Shown here one piece after another: positions 11,901 through 24,073 of a DNA stretch of 64,000 bases (positions within the stretch are counted from its first letter, which is position 1; every line of letters starts with the position of its first letter). A program made the position numbers and the translations under genes. The notes under the pieces are model-generated. The model worked only from the letters and a program-made list of their open reading frames with translations. It made no database searches and had not been told where the DNA came from. Source of the DNA: Heliocidaris tuberculata (taxonomy: Eukaryota; Echinodermata; Echinoidea; Camarodonta; Echinometridae); NCBI GenBank assembly GCA_025618425.1, contig CM046837.1:19438999-19502998 (forward strand), read 5' to 3'.

Positions 11901-12341
11901 CTGATGAGAAACTAAACTGGGAAGAACAGAGCAAACATGTATTAGCATAAGGTCACGGAAGGCTTCACTTTCTGAGGAAACTCAAATCCTTCCGAGTTGA
12001 CAAGCCTATTCTCAAACTCTTTTACACCGCCGTTGTCGAGAGTTCCATCCTTTATGGTTGCCTCTCTTGGTATTGTAGTTTAAGGAAGAGTGATCAAACG
12101 AAAATTCAAAGGTTGCTGAACCAAGCAGGTAAAATAGTTGGGGAAAATTTCAGTCTAGATGATATCTGCTCTGTCCGTATTCTTAAGAAAGTCGCGAATG
12201 AATGATCCCCAACACCCCCTTCATCCATGTTTCTGCTGGTTGAGATCGGGTAAACGACTCTAGTCTGGAAAATGCAGGACAAATCGCTATCTGAACTCTT
12301 TCATTCCATTTGCCATAAGAGCCTTTAACAATACCCGATAA
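8990..12341 (+). pseudogene. LINE B ORF: endonuclease and RT, frameshifted
   Basis: A frame starting at ATG 8990 encodes a signal-peptide-like leader (MFVKLLNVVWVWLVLFLVA, small residues near SPVQS) and stops at 9080. One frame over, a basic stretch (RRNRRRGKKGG) leads into the endonuclease (LTLSNLRSVKNKTDEI, FTETWLSNDIPDD) and continues, after a frameshift near 9500-9700, to IVLGDVNHC. The linker and early RT run to 10663. The RT core (NDYRPIALTSQVMKSFERI, TFVDFSSAFNTM, SPQGCVLSPILF) spans 10614-11216. YADD is at 11647-11658, beyond the inserted MITE. The C-terminus (FLRKLKSFRVDKPILKLFY, then SGKCRTNRYLNSFIPFAI) ends with TAA at 12341. It carries many stops and frameshifts. Confidence 0.85.
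11229..11645 (+). mobile_element. 409-bp TTAA-flanked MITE, copy 1
   Basis: The body at 11233-11641 starts CCCTTTCATGACAGG and ends CTCGAAAGGG, with TTAA directly duplicated at 11229-11232 and 11642-11645. TTAA target duplication with CCC...GGG termini is the hallmark of piggyBac-like elements. The interior has no transposase, so it is non-autonomous. Related copies of 407-408 bp lie at 49931-50337 (same strand) and 41161-41568 (opposite strand). It interrupts LINE B right before the YADD codons. Confidence 0.9.
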
Positions 12342-13469
12342 ATGTTTCCAATAAAGTTCATCTGTATTGGTCATACATATAATTATGTTTGAGAGTTGGG
12401 CTTCCGATCTGAATGCAATTTCGGAATTAAAAATAGTACTGGGCTCTGGGGTTCAGCTCTCAAACACCCGTCAATGATGTTCTTATCACTGTCCTCATGC
12501 ATTATGTTCTCCTCTCTTCTCTCTATTTTTACATTTCCTCTACCAATCTACATCTTCTATATCTAGGCTTATCTCTTTTCGACATGTATGCAAGTTGACT
12601 TGATATATACGTCACCATGTAGAGAGTAAACAAATTGAATGTAAACGTGTTCAACATGGAAACTTTTTAACTTCTGTCAGTATGCACAAGAAGGCACTAC
12701 TGGTCAGTTGTATCTCCTGGTATGCATGAATGAATGACTGATAACCTGCCCTACTTTGTGCAATACCCATCTCTTTTATTCAGGGTCTTTCAGTGAAATA
12801 CTCATCGCTACCAAAGTAGTTAAGTATAATGATGCAAGTTGGAATGATAAACCTCTTTGACCACCGTGTAAAATTATATGACTTCCAATTGCAGGGTGTA
12901 TAATGTAGCACAGTATAAAGTTTGAAAAGAGTAACTATATCAAATGTAAATTGTCTATTAAACTTGCATAGTTTACACCTTTATCATTATGTATGAAAGA
13001 TAGCCAGTATATACTACGTGCAATTTCTCTGAATATATTTTTTCCCCCGATGCTTATCATAGGTGTGAAATTTTCATATCTCCCTTTCTTCTTCTTCTCT
13101 TTTCTTCTTCTCCTTTTCTTCCTTCTCCCTTCTCTCTCAACCTGTCTTATCTCTTTTTTTTAGGCTGACATTTGTGTATTTGTAATGCAAAGCTAATTGG
13201 TGATTTCCTGTGTAGTTTTACATGTTAATCTGTATGAGCATTATTTTCTTCCATAGCAGTAAATGCGCTCTACGTCTTAAGCTAGTATGAGGGTCATGCA
13301 TATAATGTACAAACATTCATGATATCATTGTTATTGTTCTTGTGCAAGGACTTTTGTGATGCTTTTTTTTTTTTTTTTTAACGTTCCTGCCTCCCGTCCT
13401 AAGCATCTCGCGAGTTCTCTCTCCCTCTTTTCTATTCATTTCACTTTACCATGTCTACCTCTTCCTGCA

Positions 13470-13663
13470 GCTTTTTTCTATCTCTCTCTCTCTCTCCCTC
13501 TCTCTTCTCTTTTCTTTACTGTCTGTCTCCTCTCTTCCACCTCTCTCTCTCTCTCTCTCTCCCCGCCCCGGCTGTCTGGGATGTTGAGGAGGACGCAGCC
13601 CGTCTACGTGCGTGCACTGGTTTGGATGTGTACGCTGCTCGGGGGGGGGGGGGGGGGGGGGGG
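13470..13663. repeat. CT microsatellite and 23-base G run in LINE B 3' UTR
   Basis: (CT)n-rich sequence spans about 13476-13562, followed by a G homopolymer at 13641-13663. ORFs reading through it are low-complexity artefacts. Confidence 0.9.
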
Positions 13664-14022
13664 ACTTCAGGGGTGTTTTAGGGGGACGGGGTGCGACAGT
13701 AGGGGGCTAACTCTATCAGAGAGAACAAATGCGCAAATGTGTGCACTATGAGTCTGCTAATGCTAATGCTATGCACTGATGAGTTAGTGTTGAAAACTAC
13801 GGTCTTTTTACTTATGTGGTGTAATACGCCTATTGTGTGGATGTCATGTTATGCTTTATATAAATTTTCACTGATTTTGTATGCATTATTTATGATGTAT
13901 AATTTCATGTTTCATGTCATCTCATGTTTTTATATACGATTATACTATGTAAAAATCCCATGCTAAATCTCGGTGATATTATTGATGGACGAATAAAATT
14001 GAATTGAATTGAATTGAATTGA

Positions 14023-16590
14023 AAAAAAATTGGATCTTATAATTACTGTTATTTTTAAAAAACGTGATTAGGGAAAGGAAAATAGGTAAATAGAAAGTGA
14101 GTGTGTTCATTTTAAACTGTTATAACACGTAGAAAACAAATTTAGGCAGGGGTCTGGGACCCATAGACTTTAGCATGTGTATAATTAGATATTCTTTAAG
14201 CTTTCCGGTCAAAATATCGATATTAAACAAGGAACCGAGCAACTGGTATTCACTGCCTTGAAACAAGGAAATCAGAGGGAAAGTGAAGTATTAGATTAGT
14301 AACGAAACCGAATGTTAGGGGGAAAGGAGAAGTACCCCGACGGTTTTTAGAAAAAAAACAACAAAAATAACCCCGTATAGTGTATTAAAATGATTAAAAA
14401 ATCCCTAAATCGAAAGCTATTTATAGTGATAGATCAAAGCGATTGATGAATTCAAGAAAAGACATTACAATATTTTTTTTTCAGTGCAGCATTATGACGG
14501 CTACTCTTGGCTTGCTTAAATATTCTGGCCCGTATTCTTAACTCCGGTTTAACTGTGGTCTAACCGTCTAAGTGTGGTTTAAACCCAATCTAAACCCGCC
14601 CTTTATACTGGAGTGTATGTTAAATCGGAATTCAGAACACGGCTCACTGGCTTTAGAGGGCTCAGTCAATAAAGACCCGCTTTACTTGTTCTGATGTGAG
14701 AATTTTGTATGTACTTCTAGAGCTGAAATATCATACACTATATCTGTATCTTATTTGTCTTTCCTTTAAGCAACATAAGACAGGTAAGATGGAAACATTT
14801 CTAAGGCCAATGAATAAAAATTTGTATAATTAATTTTGATGAAATGACCGCTAACATCAAATAGAAATACCCTCTTCTCGTCTCCTTCTTCTTCTTCTTC
14901 TTCTTCTTCTTCTTCTTCTTCTTCTTCTTCTTCTGCTTCTTTGTTTACAACTAGCTCCTTCAATTATTCTGAAGATTATTGCAGTCTTTTCTGTAGTACC
15001 ACTTCCACTTGGGTGTTACAAGCATACTACACACCGGGTTCTCATCTTGACCCATCTTGATCAATTTAAATTCTATAACTTAGAAATATATAGGCCTAAA
15101 TATTATGCATGTATGTCACTAATTTGCAAGTATTCGATGCATGTTTTAATTTCCCCAAAATTATAGTTTCGAAATGCTTGTTGACCTGTATAATGTCCTT
15201 TCTATGCCCTCTCAATCATAATCATATTACAAGGAAGAATATGAAGACAGAGACTGGAAACTGTTGAGGTTCTAGTCAAATCATATTTTTAAGAATCATA
15301 ATCCTGATCATATTCGATTTTGAGTGAAACTCGGAATCTAGTATCACTCTTTTTAAATTACTGAAAGATAAACTACTTGAGAATGAACGCTGATATTATT
15401 TACTTGTCTACACAATACAGGCTCTTATTTCGAAACCTTGAGGAGGGGAGTTATATTTGGCCGATTAAGTTTCAGTATTAGCCTGAAATAGAATAGCCAT
15501 CTATCATGTGTGCTTTTCATACGTTAGTATACTATTAATACATGGTTGGGAGTGCGTTAGTGCGATCCGGCAACACAAAGGTTTTTATCGTGGTGTACTA
15601 ACGCACGAGGCGTAGCCGAGTGTGTTTGCAAATTTGCAATTTTATCATTAATTTATGTTTCGATCGGCAGACACTATATGGAAAATGCACGCACGTGAAT
15701 TCTCGGAACAGAAAAAAAAGTTTAAAACGACAAAATTGAAATTCTCACAGAATCCAACAAAATACATAGATATTGTTAAAGACTAAAATAAAGTATATAC
15801 ATTATGTTTAAAAAGGATATCAGTATCATGACAGCTGATAAACTATCAATAATAGATTACTTAGTCCCATCTATGTATAATCATGAAGTAACAAAGTTGT
15901 TCCATGGTACGATTGAGTGTTTTAGATGTAGCCCCTATGTGATTTGTTTTAAGCAACTTTGCATATAAGTAAATAGCTGATATTTTGCCGGTTCAAACGA
16001 TATACTGCATATAGTAAACAACATGACGATGAGCTAGTTTCTCACCACGTAACTAACCATGACCCTATTCAAGCTTACTTTAAAGATAAAATTGAGTTCT
16101 GATCATGTGATTTCATTCTGAAAGAAACTAAATAACGACCTAGAAGATATGTGGAAAGGTTAATTCCGAAGTACATAAGAATAATTTTGTATTTTGAGGA
16201 TTTGGAATCATCAAAATGAAAATCAATTGGCCTTTAATCTTGTGCAAATCACAAACAACAAAATGCACTGCACACAAGTATGGGTTTGAAGTGTAACATT
16301 TATTACAGTAAATAGGTAGAGAGTTTCGAGAGATATAAGTACGACATACAAAAAAGACTATACAAAAAAAAAATGGGGATCCTAAAGAGAAAGCATGCAT
16401 AGCTTGTAAATGATTAGGCTCCCGTATAGAGTAAAATTATGTAAGTAAGTCTGATTAACATGCAATAAAAAGCGAAATGGAATAGAAGTATCATATTCAC
16501 GTAACGTACAAGGAGAACAAAGCTCAGAATGTGGAGTAAAGAAAAGAAGAAAACGAAAAGAAGAAAGGGAAGAAAGAAGAATAAGTTGAA
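14023..16590. other. intergenic; (TTC)n array and a MITE-like segment
   Basis: No gene was recognised. A (TTC)n tract lies at about 14887-14935. The stretch at about 14525-14660 has alternating GGTTTAA/TTAAAC-like motifs with CCCGTATTC at the left and GAATTCAGAACACGG at the right. It resembles a small TIR element related to 61665-61990, but the edges are unclear. The remainder is AT-rich with no obvious structure. Confidence 0.45.
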
Positions 16591-16596
16591 GAGGAA

Positions 16597-16617
16597 TAAT
16601 AATAATAATAATAATTA

Positions 16618-16677
<60 letters not shown>

Positions 16678-16742
16678 AAGAAGAAGAAGAAGAAGAAGAA
16701 GAAGAAGAAGAAGAAGAAGAAGAAGAGAAGAAGAAGAAGAAG

Positions 16743-16774
<32 letters not shown>

Positions 16775-16775
16775 T
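16597..16775. repeat. (AAT)n and (AAG)n trinucleotide array
   Basis: About 50 bp of AAT repeats run into about 120 bp of AAG repeats directly downstream of the 3' end of LINE C (on its strand). The array may have grown from that element's own 3' tail. Confidence 0.95.
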
Positions 16776-16799
16776 AATAGTATTAGTAGTAGTATTAGC

Positions 16800-17840
16800 A
16801 TTTATTTTCCGTTCAGTTAAAAAAAAAACATATACAGTATAAGTATTTACATTTGAATGAAACGGCTGGATAACCCATATTCAGCTGTGCCAGGCACGAC
16901 ACTACTGGTCTTCCATGGGGTTCAGGAAGCATAAAAATAAATTAGTTGTATAAATATCAGACATGACATATAGCTAATAATTCAAAGAATATACGAAGAT
17001 ACAACACAAAATTACAGGTGATTATTCGACAAAATCACACTCAATGGTAGTTATACATAAGAACTACGAACACCCTCCCCTCCACCTCCACCCCCAAATA
17101 CAGAACATGCAGAACGTACAGAATCCCGAGTCTGGAATATATCAAGTTATCAAGGTCAGGATGATTTAACAAAGTGGAACAACGATAATTCACGTTTGAA
17201 AGCATTAAGAGTTTAGGCGGTTCGTACTTATACAGGAAGATTATTATATAGGTTATAACTCCTCTATACTTAAAACTTCTTTTCAAAAAATCAGTATGAG
17301 GCCTGGGCATATACAGTTTTCCGCCAAAGCGTAAGTGATATTTATGCACAGAAATACTCAAAGAGTCGGAAATATGAATAGGAGTCATTTCATTAAGGGA
17401 TTTGAACATGTAACTTAGTAAATGTTGATTTCTCCTGTCGTGTAACGTTTCCCAGTTAAGGGCATTGTGTATTTCTAAATTGGATATACGAGAGTCACGG
17501 TTGATATGCAAAATTAAACGTCCAGAACGGTTTTGGAGTTTCTGTAATATTTCAGTTAAATATTGACAGGCCGAGCCATATACAATATCTTCGTGGTCGA
17601 AGTGGGGAAGAACAACTGTATTATACACTAGTTTTAATATAGATTCATTTAGGATGTTTCTTAATCTACCAAGAAAGCTTAACATTTGTCATATTTTTCC
17701 CCCCACCATCTTATCAGTGTGAATGTGCCATTTAATTTGCTCGTCACAAATAACGCCTAAGTACTTGACATTATCTACTTGTTGAATTTGGGTCTTGCAA
17801 ATGGTGACATTTAAGTTCTCTTCTTTTGACAGCATATATC
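16800..17840 (-). pseudogene. non-LTR RT C-terminal fragment (LINE C)
   Basis: On the minus strand, 17041-17685 encodes FLGRLRNILNESILKLVYNT, YGSACQYLTEILQKLQNRSG and LEIHNALNWETLHDRRNQHL, the thumb and C-terminal region of a Jockey/CR1-group reverse transcriptase. The residues just upstream (VDNVKYLGVICDEQIKWH) are in another frame at about 17700-17800, so there is a frameshift near 17690. The 3' UTR down to about 16800 contains CAGCTGAATATGGGTTATCC and ends beside the trinucleotide array. The 5' part is replaced by an AAG microsatellite. The element is inactive and truncated. Confidence 0.8.
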
Positions 17841-18022
17841 GAAGAAGAAAAAGAAGAAGAATAAGGAGAAGAAGAAGAAGAAGAAGAAGAAGAAGAAGAA
17901 GAAGAAGAAGAAGAAGAAGAAAAAGAAGAAGAAGAAGAAGTACAAGAAGAAGGAGAAGAAGGAGAAGAAGAAGAAGAAGAAGGAGCAGAAGAGAAGGAGG
18001 AGGAGGAAGAAGAAGAAAAAAA
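17840..18022. repeat. (AAG)n microsatellite
   Basis: About 180 bp of AAG repeats with a few interruptions abut the 5' break of LINE C. Long Lys/Arg- or Leu/Phe-only ORFs here are artefacts. Confidence 0.95.
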
Positions 18023-18637
18023 AAAAAGGAGAAGAAAATGATAAAGCCACTAGGAGAGAGAAACACGAACAAAGTAGGTGTCATGGGACTACACACATGT
18101 GGAACCAAAATTTGGTCCAAAGTTTTAACAGATAAATAATTTGAATGAGTGCATGTTAAGAGAAATCATTTTCATACTCATAGAAATGAAATAAATAATA
18201 AAACTCTTCGAACAATTTTCGCCTTTACCAGAACTCAACTTTCTCTATGACTGCAGCGAAAGGGTACATAATTATTAAAGATGCATGACTACCGTCAAAT
18301 CTGCACGGTATCATCGCTTATACGTATTTGTTGGTTAGAGAGAATTAAATAGCCGAAATGCCGGGCGGTTACTGTGGAAACCAAGGAACCAACAAGTGGT
18401 CAATGTTTGAATTCTGTCATCAGCTAGTTTTATAGTTAAACACACGTGCTGAATAACAAATCTCAAAGTAGACCATGGTCGAGTTATATTGAGTTAGATA
18501 TTTGAGAGGGAAGGGGTTAATAAAGAGAGTGAGCTGTGGGGTAGGCAGAATACTACAAAGAGAAGAGAAGATAAGAGAATAGATGTGAGAGTGGGGACAG
18601 AGAAAGAGAGAAAACATAGATATAGAGAAGGAGATAT

Positions 18638-18670
<33 letters not shown>

Positions 18671-19983
18671 GAAAGAGATTGAGAAACGGGTCTTTGGGGA
18701 CCCCCCCAAAAACAAAACAAAAAACAACAACAAAAAAAAAAAAGGAGAGAGAAAACATGGGAAGAGTGTGTAGGGTGCAGGGGAGAGGCAGGGATGGGTC
18801 GGCATGAAAGAGGAGGAAAGAAAACGTTGGGCACAGGGAAAGACAGAAAACATCTAAAATGATGACGCTACGAAATAAAAAAAAGATACATGTACAAATT
18901 TAATTGAAATACCTGCATATATAACTCAGAAAACAAACACACCTTGAGCTGGCAATAAAAATGGTTATTTAGTATTTACACCCTGCGATGATGTAAACAA
19001 AGTAAAATCACCCTTAAATGTCAGGAGCAGACAGCATGGACAGATTACCAACAGAACGAACCTCGAGGGGCTTATTTTGTAATATAATGACCCCCTCGAT
19101 TTCTACATGTGCTTGCCGAAAGGACACAAAGACAGGGTGGGTCAAAAGGGGAAATCCTATGTGTATAGATAGCACTGCAAGATGATCGGCTTGCTCTTTA
19201 CTTAGTCGTCCAACATTTAGAATAAAACGCACTCTCATGAATATACCTATAGAGCTAGATCGCGTACTTGCTGTGGAATTGCATTTCAAGATAAACTGGA
19301 TTAAGGTCATTTTGAATTGTTGGTCGTGCAGTAGAAAATATAAGTTAACTAAAAACGAAAGATATATTCACTGAAAAACTCCACTCACATTAGCTCTACT
19401 GATTATTCACTGGGCTGCAAATATCAAGATAAAAAAATAAATAGGGATTCCTTTTAAAAAAAAGACAAATTTGTAAATGAATTATTCCTTTATTTTTTCG
19501 TTAAATCTCATTAAATCATTGAAATCTCATTTTCTATTCTTTCACATTCCATAAAAGATGATTAATAGATCAACCGTGACTCGTATCAGACCGTCTGAAG
19601 TGGTAACTGTCAGAAAATCAATTGTCCAAAATAAATGGATGGCTGCTACATTTCGTTCATTATAGTGTTGTAAAGACATTAAATTATTTGGGATGATTAA
19701 TTATCAAAATTCACATCCTTGAGAAGCTCAAAAGGACACCGTTATCATGATGGAAGAATAATGTATGACTGAGTAGGCACAATTTGCAAGTGAAATTTAT
19801 TCAACTGCCTTTTTATTATTTCTTTTTTCCTCAAACAAAATGTCAAAGGACCTAAGAGATTGCAAATCGTGCTGCCTGCTCAGTCATGCGTGATTCTTTC
19901 ATCAAATTAATGGTCTCATATGGAAGAAGGGAACATGAGCTTTTCAATGGTGTGCATCTTTAATGATGCGTAATTCCAAATTA
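18023..19983. other. intergenic; GA tract, no convincing gene
   Basis: 18070-18260 is the second copy of the repeat seen at 3900-4120. A GA-rich tract lies at about 18590-18680. A 98-codon minus-strand frame at 19014-19310 is free of low complexity but matches no family I recognise and has no paralog in the window. I do not call it a gene. Confidence 0.4.
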
Positions 19984-20280
19984 TTTCCATTTCAATTTTC
20001 AATTATTAATTCAATTTATTTAACCATAAAAACAAACATATTTACAAAAGAAGTAAATACCTATCAATAAGTCAAAATAAACATTAAGCAAAATATGGTT
20101 AGGACCACAAAAAGCAAGATGCTTATAAAGCATGGCCCCCCGAATTGTAATGAAAATAAACTACACAATTTCTTAGGATCCAATAAATGAAACAACACAA
20201 TCACTACATACACAGACAAGCAAAGAAAGAAGTATTGCATTCACACACACATACACACACAAACCCTGACATTTCTATAA
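19984..20280 (-). repeat. possible LINE 3'-end remnant
   Basis: On the plus strand, AATTCAATTTATTTAACC is followed by A-rich sequence and the motif AAGCATGGCCCCCC. Read on minus this resembles a LINE 3' UTR ending in a short repeated tail. No coding part remains. The assignment is tentative. Confidence 0.35.
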
Positions 20281-20639
20281 ATTATCAATTAAATAATTTC
20301 ATGTCTTTTCAAAACCTTAATGAACCTGGAGCAGACATACACTGATTTTAAACATTTGGGTTTCTGTCAGTGCCACTTCAGACTCTGTTATCGGTCATAC
20401 GTGACTTCATGTTTTGATCATGACTTGTTTTTGGTCAATGTTGGTGTCATATGAAAGAAGAAAGCTTTCCAACCAAAATTTAATTATTAAGTAATTTACC
20501 CATAAACCTGGGGTTTCGGAGTTTTTTTTTAGTGACACCCTGTATAATACACTCATGTCTTAAAGAAAAGGATTGATTGAAAACACTGGCTGCTCCAACT
20601 TGGCTGCCTGGGTATGGAAAGGGTTAACTATAACCATAA

Positions 20640-21022
20640 CCGATAGTTTAACTCTCACCGTATATCTTGCCACTGTATTTATCCATGCATGCCACACAAC
20701 TCCATTATCATGATTATGATTATTACTATGTTGCAGTCTTCTTCCTTTCCCTCTACTCCAAGTTCCCTATCCTCTTCTCTCCCTCTCTTTGTCTGTCCCT
20801 TTCTTCTTTTCCTGCATTAAATTATATTTTATTTGTGTATTCAGGCGTACCCGCTACAAGCATCTGGCTTATTTGGACTGCGCCTTCTTCCTTGTAACTT
20901 TGCACGTTCTTGATTGTAGTGATATTACTTTATATGCATGTAAATTGTACTATTTGAACAGACGTTGAATGTCGTCAAAATCAATGGAAGAAAATAAATG
21001 TTAATTTGAATTGAATTGAAAC
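20640..21022 (+). mobile_element. LINE 3'-end fragment with (AATTG) tail
   Basis: The 3' UTR contains CCGCTACAAGCATCTGGCTT and ends AAAATAAATGTTAATTTG followed by AATTGAATTGAA, the same tail type as LINE B. No ORF is retained, as expected of a 5'-truncated insertion. Confidence 0.6.
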
Positions 21023-22860
21023 CAGCAGGTCTTCCTTCGCAACCAAGCTAGGCCGTGAGGAATTACCTTGATAGTTACACGAACAAAGAATAAATGTCTT
21101 TATAAAGTGATTATAAATGAAGCTAATGATGTTGTATGGAGAGATAAAAAGTAAATTTTTAAAACGATTTTATGTTAATGTTATGAAAAGATAAAACGTG
21201 GTGTTAATAATTTAATGAAATTGCAAATAATGTGAAAATAAATAAATCACAAAACGGACGTGAAGTTACTGGAGGAAGTACAAACAAAAACAGATATTTT
21301 GCGTTCTCATGTTCCGACTTTGTCAAATTCATCAAAAAAGCAGCAAAATTGATGCAAACGTGTTCATATTCATTTGAATATGAATGCTGATCAATGTTTG
21401 ATACGCTTCAACATCTGATACATTAGTTTGAGTAGTTAAGTTTTTTTTTCTCCAACAATTTATCTGAGAATGTACGAAATAAACATCCTTGGAAGTTTTA
21501 AGACAAAGGGCGCGCACGCATATTAGGTAAGGCGGCATGTGACCGCTTTGATACTCCACTCAGTTTTGATACGAAAGAATATATCTCGACCTCAACAATT
21601 TCCCTTTAAAGCAGGGCGGAATAATTATATTATAACTAACCCGGATCCCTGAATGAAGTCCTATGGTACTTGTATTGAATTGTGTTACAAATCGATCAAA
21701 TGCAGGAAGCGAGTAGAAAAAATATTTGAATGTCCTTCTCAGTAGTTTGCTTAGTAGTAAATAATATTTGTGGTTATATGTACACCGTTCAGTTGTCTTA
21801 CATACAGTAAAATGCAGTGTCATATAATCATGGGCCTCTGGCATAACAAGTGGTGATTAAACTCAACAATGAATGAAACGCAAATCGTTTTCAAATAATA
21901 ATACTTACTTCAAAACTTTGGAATGTAAATTGATTGTGTCCTAGTAGTAAACATGGCTAACTTACTGGTAAAGCATATCGGTTTATAGGTAATCGAAAGG
22001 TACATTATAATAATTATGGCCTGTAATTACGTGGAATTAAATGCAAGAGAGCTTTCTCCTCTGTTGAAAGCTTAGCAATATAAATATGGGAAATTTCCAA
22101 TATGACAATAAACCTAATATTAAAGTTCCACGATGGCACTCTATTGCTTACTTCATCAAGTTCAAAAGGAATCTACTCAACAAATTCCATATCAGTGACA
22201 TGAGAAGGGGAACAGGGCAAAATCTAAAACACAATTTCAAGAAAGAATGAGAAAATGCCGAAATGCAAAAAAAAAAACAACAAAAAACAAAAAACAAAAA
22301 ACAAAAAACAAAAACAAAAGCAAAAACAAAAAATACCAACGTATCCGCCCACGATATGGATATCAAATAAAACTTTAAAAACATCATTACGATCATTACT
22401 GATGGTGACTGAATATATACTCGTACAAAACCTTCTGTTGTACCGAGGTTTAAAAAAAAAGCTTTAAAAAAAACCACATAGTCAAGAATAGGCCATCAGA
22501 CTCATCCTTTAACATATACATGTATGTATACGGTGCTGAAGACCGTAAGCACTGGTCAACAATTCAAGAGTCTTTGAGGTATCTTGGTAACGGGTGCTGA
22601 ATAGCGCTAGCGGACTTCATTAGAAAATATTGAAATATTGAAAAAAAAGAAAAGAAGAAGAAAAAAAAAAACTCACCTTAAATCCCGGATCCCATCTCAC
22701 ACATATTTATGAGTGCCTACAATCCAAATGAAATGAACAGTCAGTGATAAATAAGAGAAAATACTTCTCAGGAGTAGTACTCAGTATCAAAATGCATAAA
22801 CGAGACCGAACACATTTTATGTGAGAAGTTTCAGTGCACTTCAGACATGGCCGACTGCCG
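21023..22860. other. intergenic, no gene seen
   Basis: AT-rich sequence with an A-rich (CAAAAA)n-like tract at about 22266-22340 and poly(A) near 22645-22670. No exon, TIR pair or tandem repeat stands out. Confidence 0.5.
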
Positions 22861-22976
22861 CATTCGTCATGATCGTAGCGAGCATGAAGTTAACTTAAGA
22901 TCTGACTTAGATTCCCGCGTGTAAACTAAATCTCTATCACGTTGGTTTGGCGGTGATGTCCGCACGCAAAGCATGG

Positions 22977-23576
22977 CTAAGTTACGTTTGTTGGAACTCA
23001 AAAGCGCGAATTGGTGCAAAACCGCGAATTGCCGCCTAAGCATGTAGAAAATAAGTTCAGCGCGTAGTGTCATACTCTACGTATGTGCGACAGTGTTCCA
23101 GCGCGGCGGCGTGTGTTGGAGTACAACAAAGAGATTCTATAATCTTTTTGGAGTACAAAAGTCAAAGACATTCTATGTCATTATTATAGAATTTCTTTGA
23201 CAAAAGCGCGAATTGGTGCAAAACCGCAAATTGCTAGACGCGGATCGTGTAACATTGTTTAACCCGCTCTGAACCCTACAAAACATCAAACATTTCTCAT
23301 TAATTATCATGAAGCAGGGGCGTAAATCCACTTTGAAAAGTGGGGGGGGGGGGGGGTGATCCAGAATGTGTTGGTAGTTTGGTAGTCAGTCACTCACCGT
23401 CTCACGTAATAACTGCATGGACTGCACCAGCTGTGCGTGTTTGTTGTGCATATGTGCATGCTGTGCAATTATTGTACACATGTCACGCTGAACTTATTTT
23501 CTACATGCATAGGCGGCAATTCGCGGTTTTGCACCAATTCGCGCTTTTGAGTTCCAACATACGTTGCCATAACTTA
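22977..23576. repeat. long inverted repeat, about 88-bp arms
   Basis: The arm at about 22977-23064 (GCGCGAATTGGTGCAAAACC and flanks) is repeated in inverse orientation at about 23485-23576 with few mismatches, around a spacer of about 420 bp. A shorter third partial copy lies at 23205-23240, and another inverted pair (CAAAGA.ATTCTATAAT) at about 23128 and 23187. The spacer holds a poly(G)-bearing segment (23313-23357) that begins CAGGGGCGTAAATCC, probably a hAT MITE end. This is likely a foldback element. Confidence 0.7.
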
Positions 23577-23889
23577 ACGAGAATAGGCGGTCGAATGAAG
23601 TAATGTATGAGCTGCCGATTCGCTGGCCTTTTCCGTTACGTCCCAAAAGCGAAGTATGGTTTCGCTTATGGGAGGGTTGTAAAATAAAGGTTGTAAAACT
23701 TCAAGCGAGCTAAGTAACGTTTAGCCCATAGTGGACGGTCACGTGACTGTTATTTTGTTGAGATAGTAACCATGCATAGGTAAACAATGAGGACATGTAC
23801 TAGCTGTCTACCATGTCTACTGAGTTAATACTGTTCTAGCCCACATATCGGAGGGATCGAGACGCACATACATCTACGAGCATAACGAA

Positions 23890-24050
23890 TTCTTATGAAA
23901 TCCAGGGGAAGAGTAAAAGACAGAGAGGGGAAGGGGAAAGAGAGATGAAAGTGATAGTGACAGAGAGGGAGACAGAGAGAGATAGAGAGAGTTATTGTGG
24001 GTGTGTGTGAGTTTGTGTGTGTGCGCGCGCGCGCGTGTGTGTTGGGCATA
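23890..24050. repeat. GA and GT/GC microsatellites
   Basis: (GA)n-like sequence at 23920-23995 is followed by (GT)n and (GC)n at 24000-24042. Confidence 0.9.
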
Positions 24051-24073
24051 GACCATAGACGTATTATAAGTGA

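Larger units (their letters stand above)
8850..14022 (+). mobile_element. L2-type non-LTR retrotransposon (LINE B), decayed
   Basis: Coding remnants occupy 8990-12341. They are followed by a 3' UTR of about 1.7 kb ending in a pentamer tail, (AATTG)n, at about 13990-14020. That tail and the RT motifs (SAGSPQGCVLSPILF, YADDTVIIG, the C-terminal NSFIPFAIRAFNN) fit L2/CR1-group elements. The 5' edge is approximate. A 409-bp MITE is inserted at 11233-11641, and a CT/G microsatellite lies in the 3' UTR. It runs in the opposite direction to LINE A, head to head. Confidence 0.85.

Noticed and set aside
16382..16801. 139-codon minus-strand ORF
   Set aside because: It is composed of Phe, Ser and Tyr runs from AAG/AAT repeats; no domain.
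17689..18139. Long ORFs of 114-143 codons on both strands
   Set aside because: They translate an AAG microsatellite (Arg/Lys or Leu/Phe strings). Only the last about 40 codons of the minus frame are real, belonging to a LINE RT fragment.
19014..19310. 98-codon minus-strand ORF as a gene
   Set aside because: Not low complexity, but no recognisable domain, no splice context and no paralog. One such frame is expected by chance in 64 kb.
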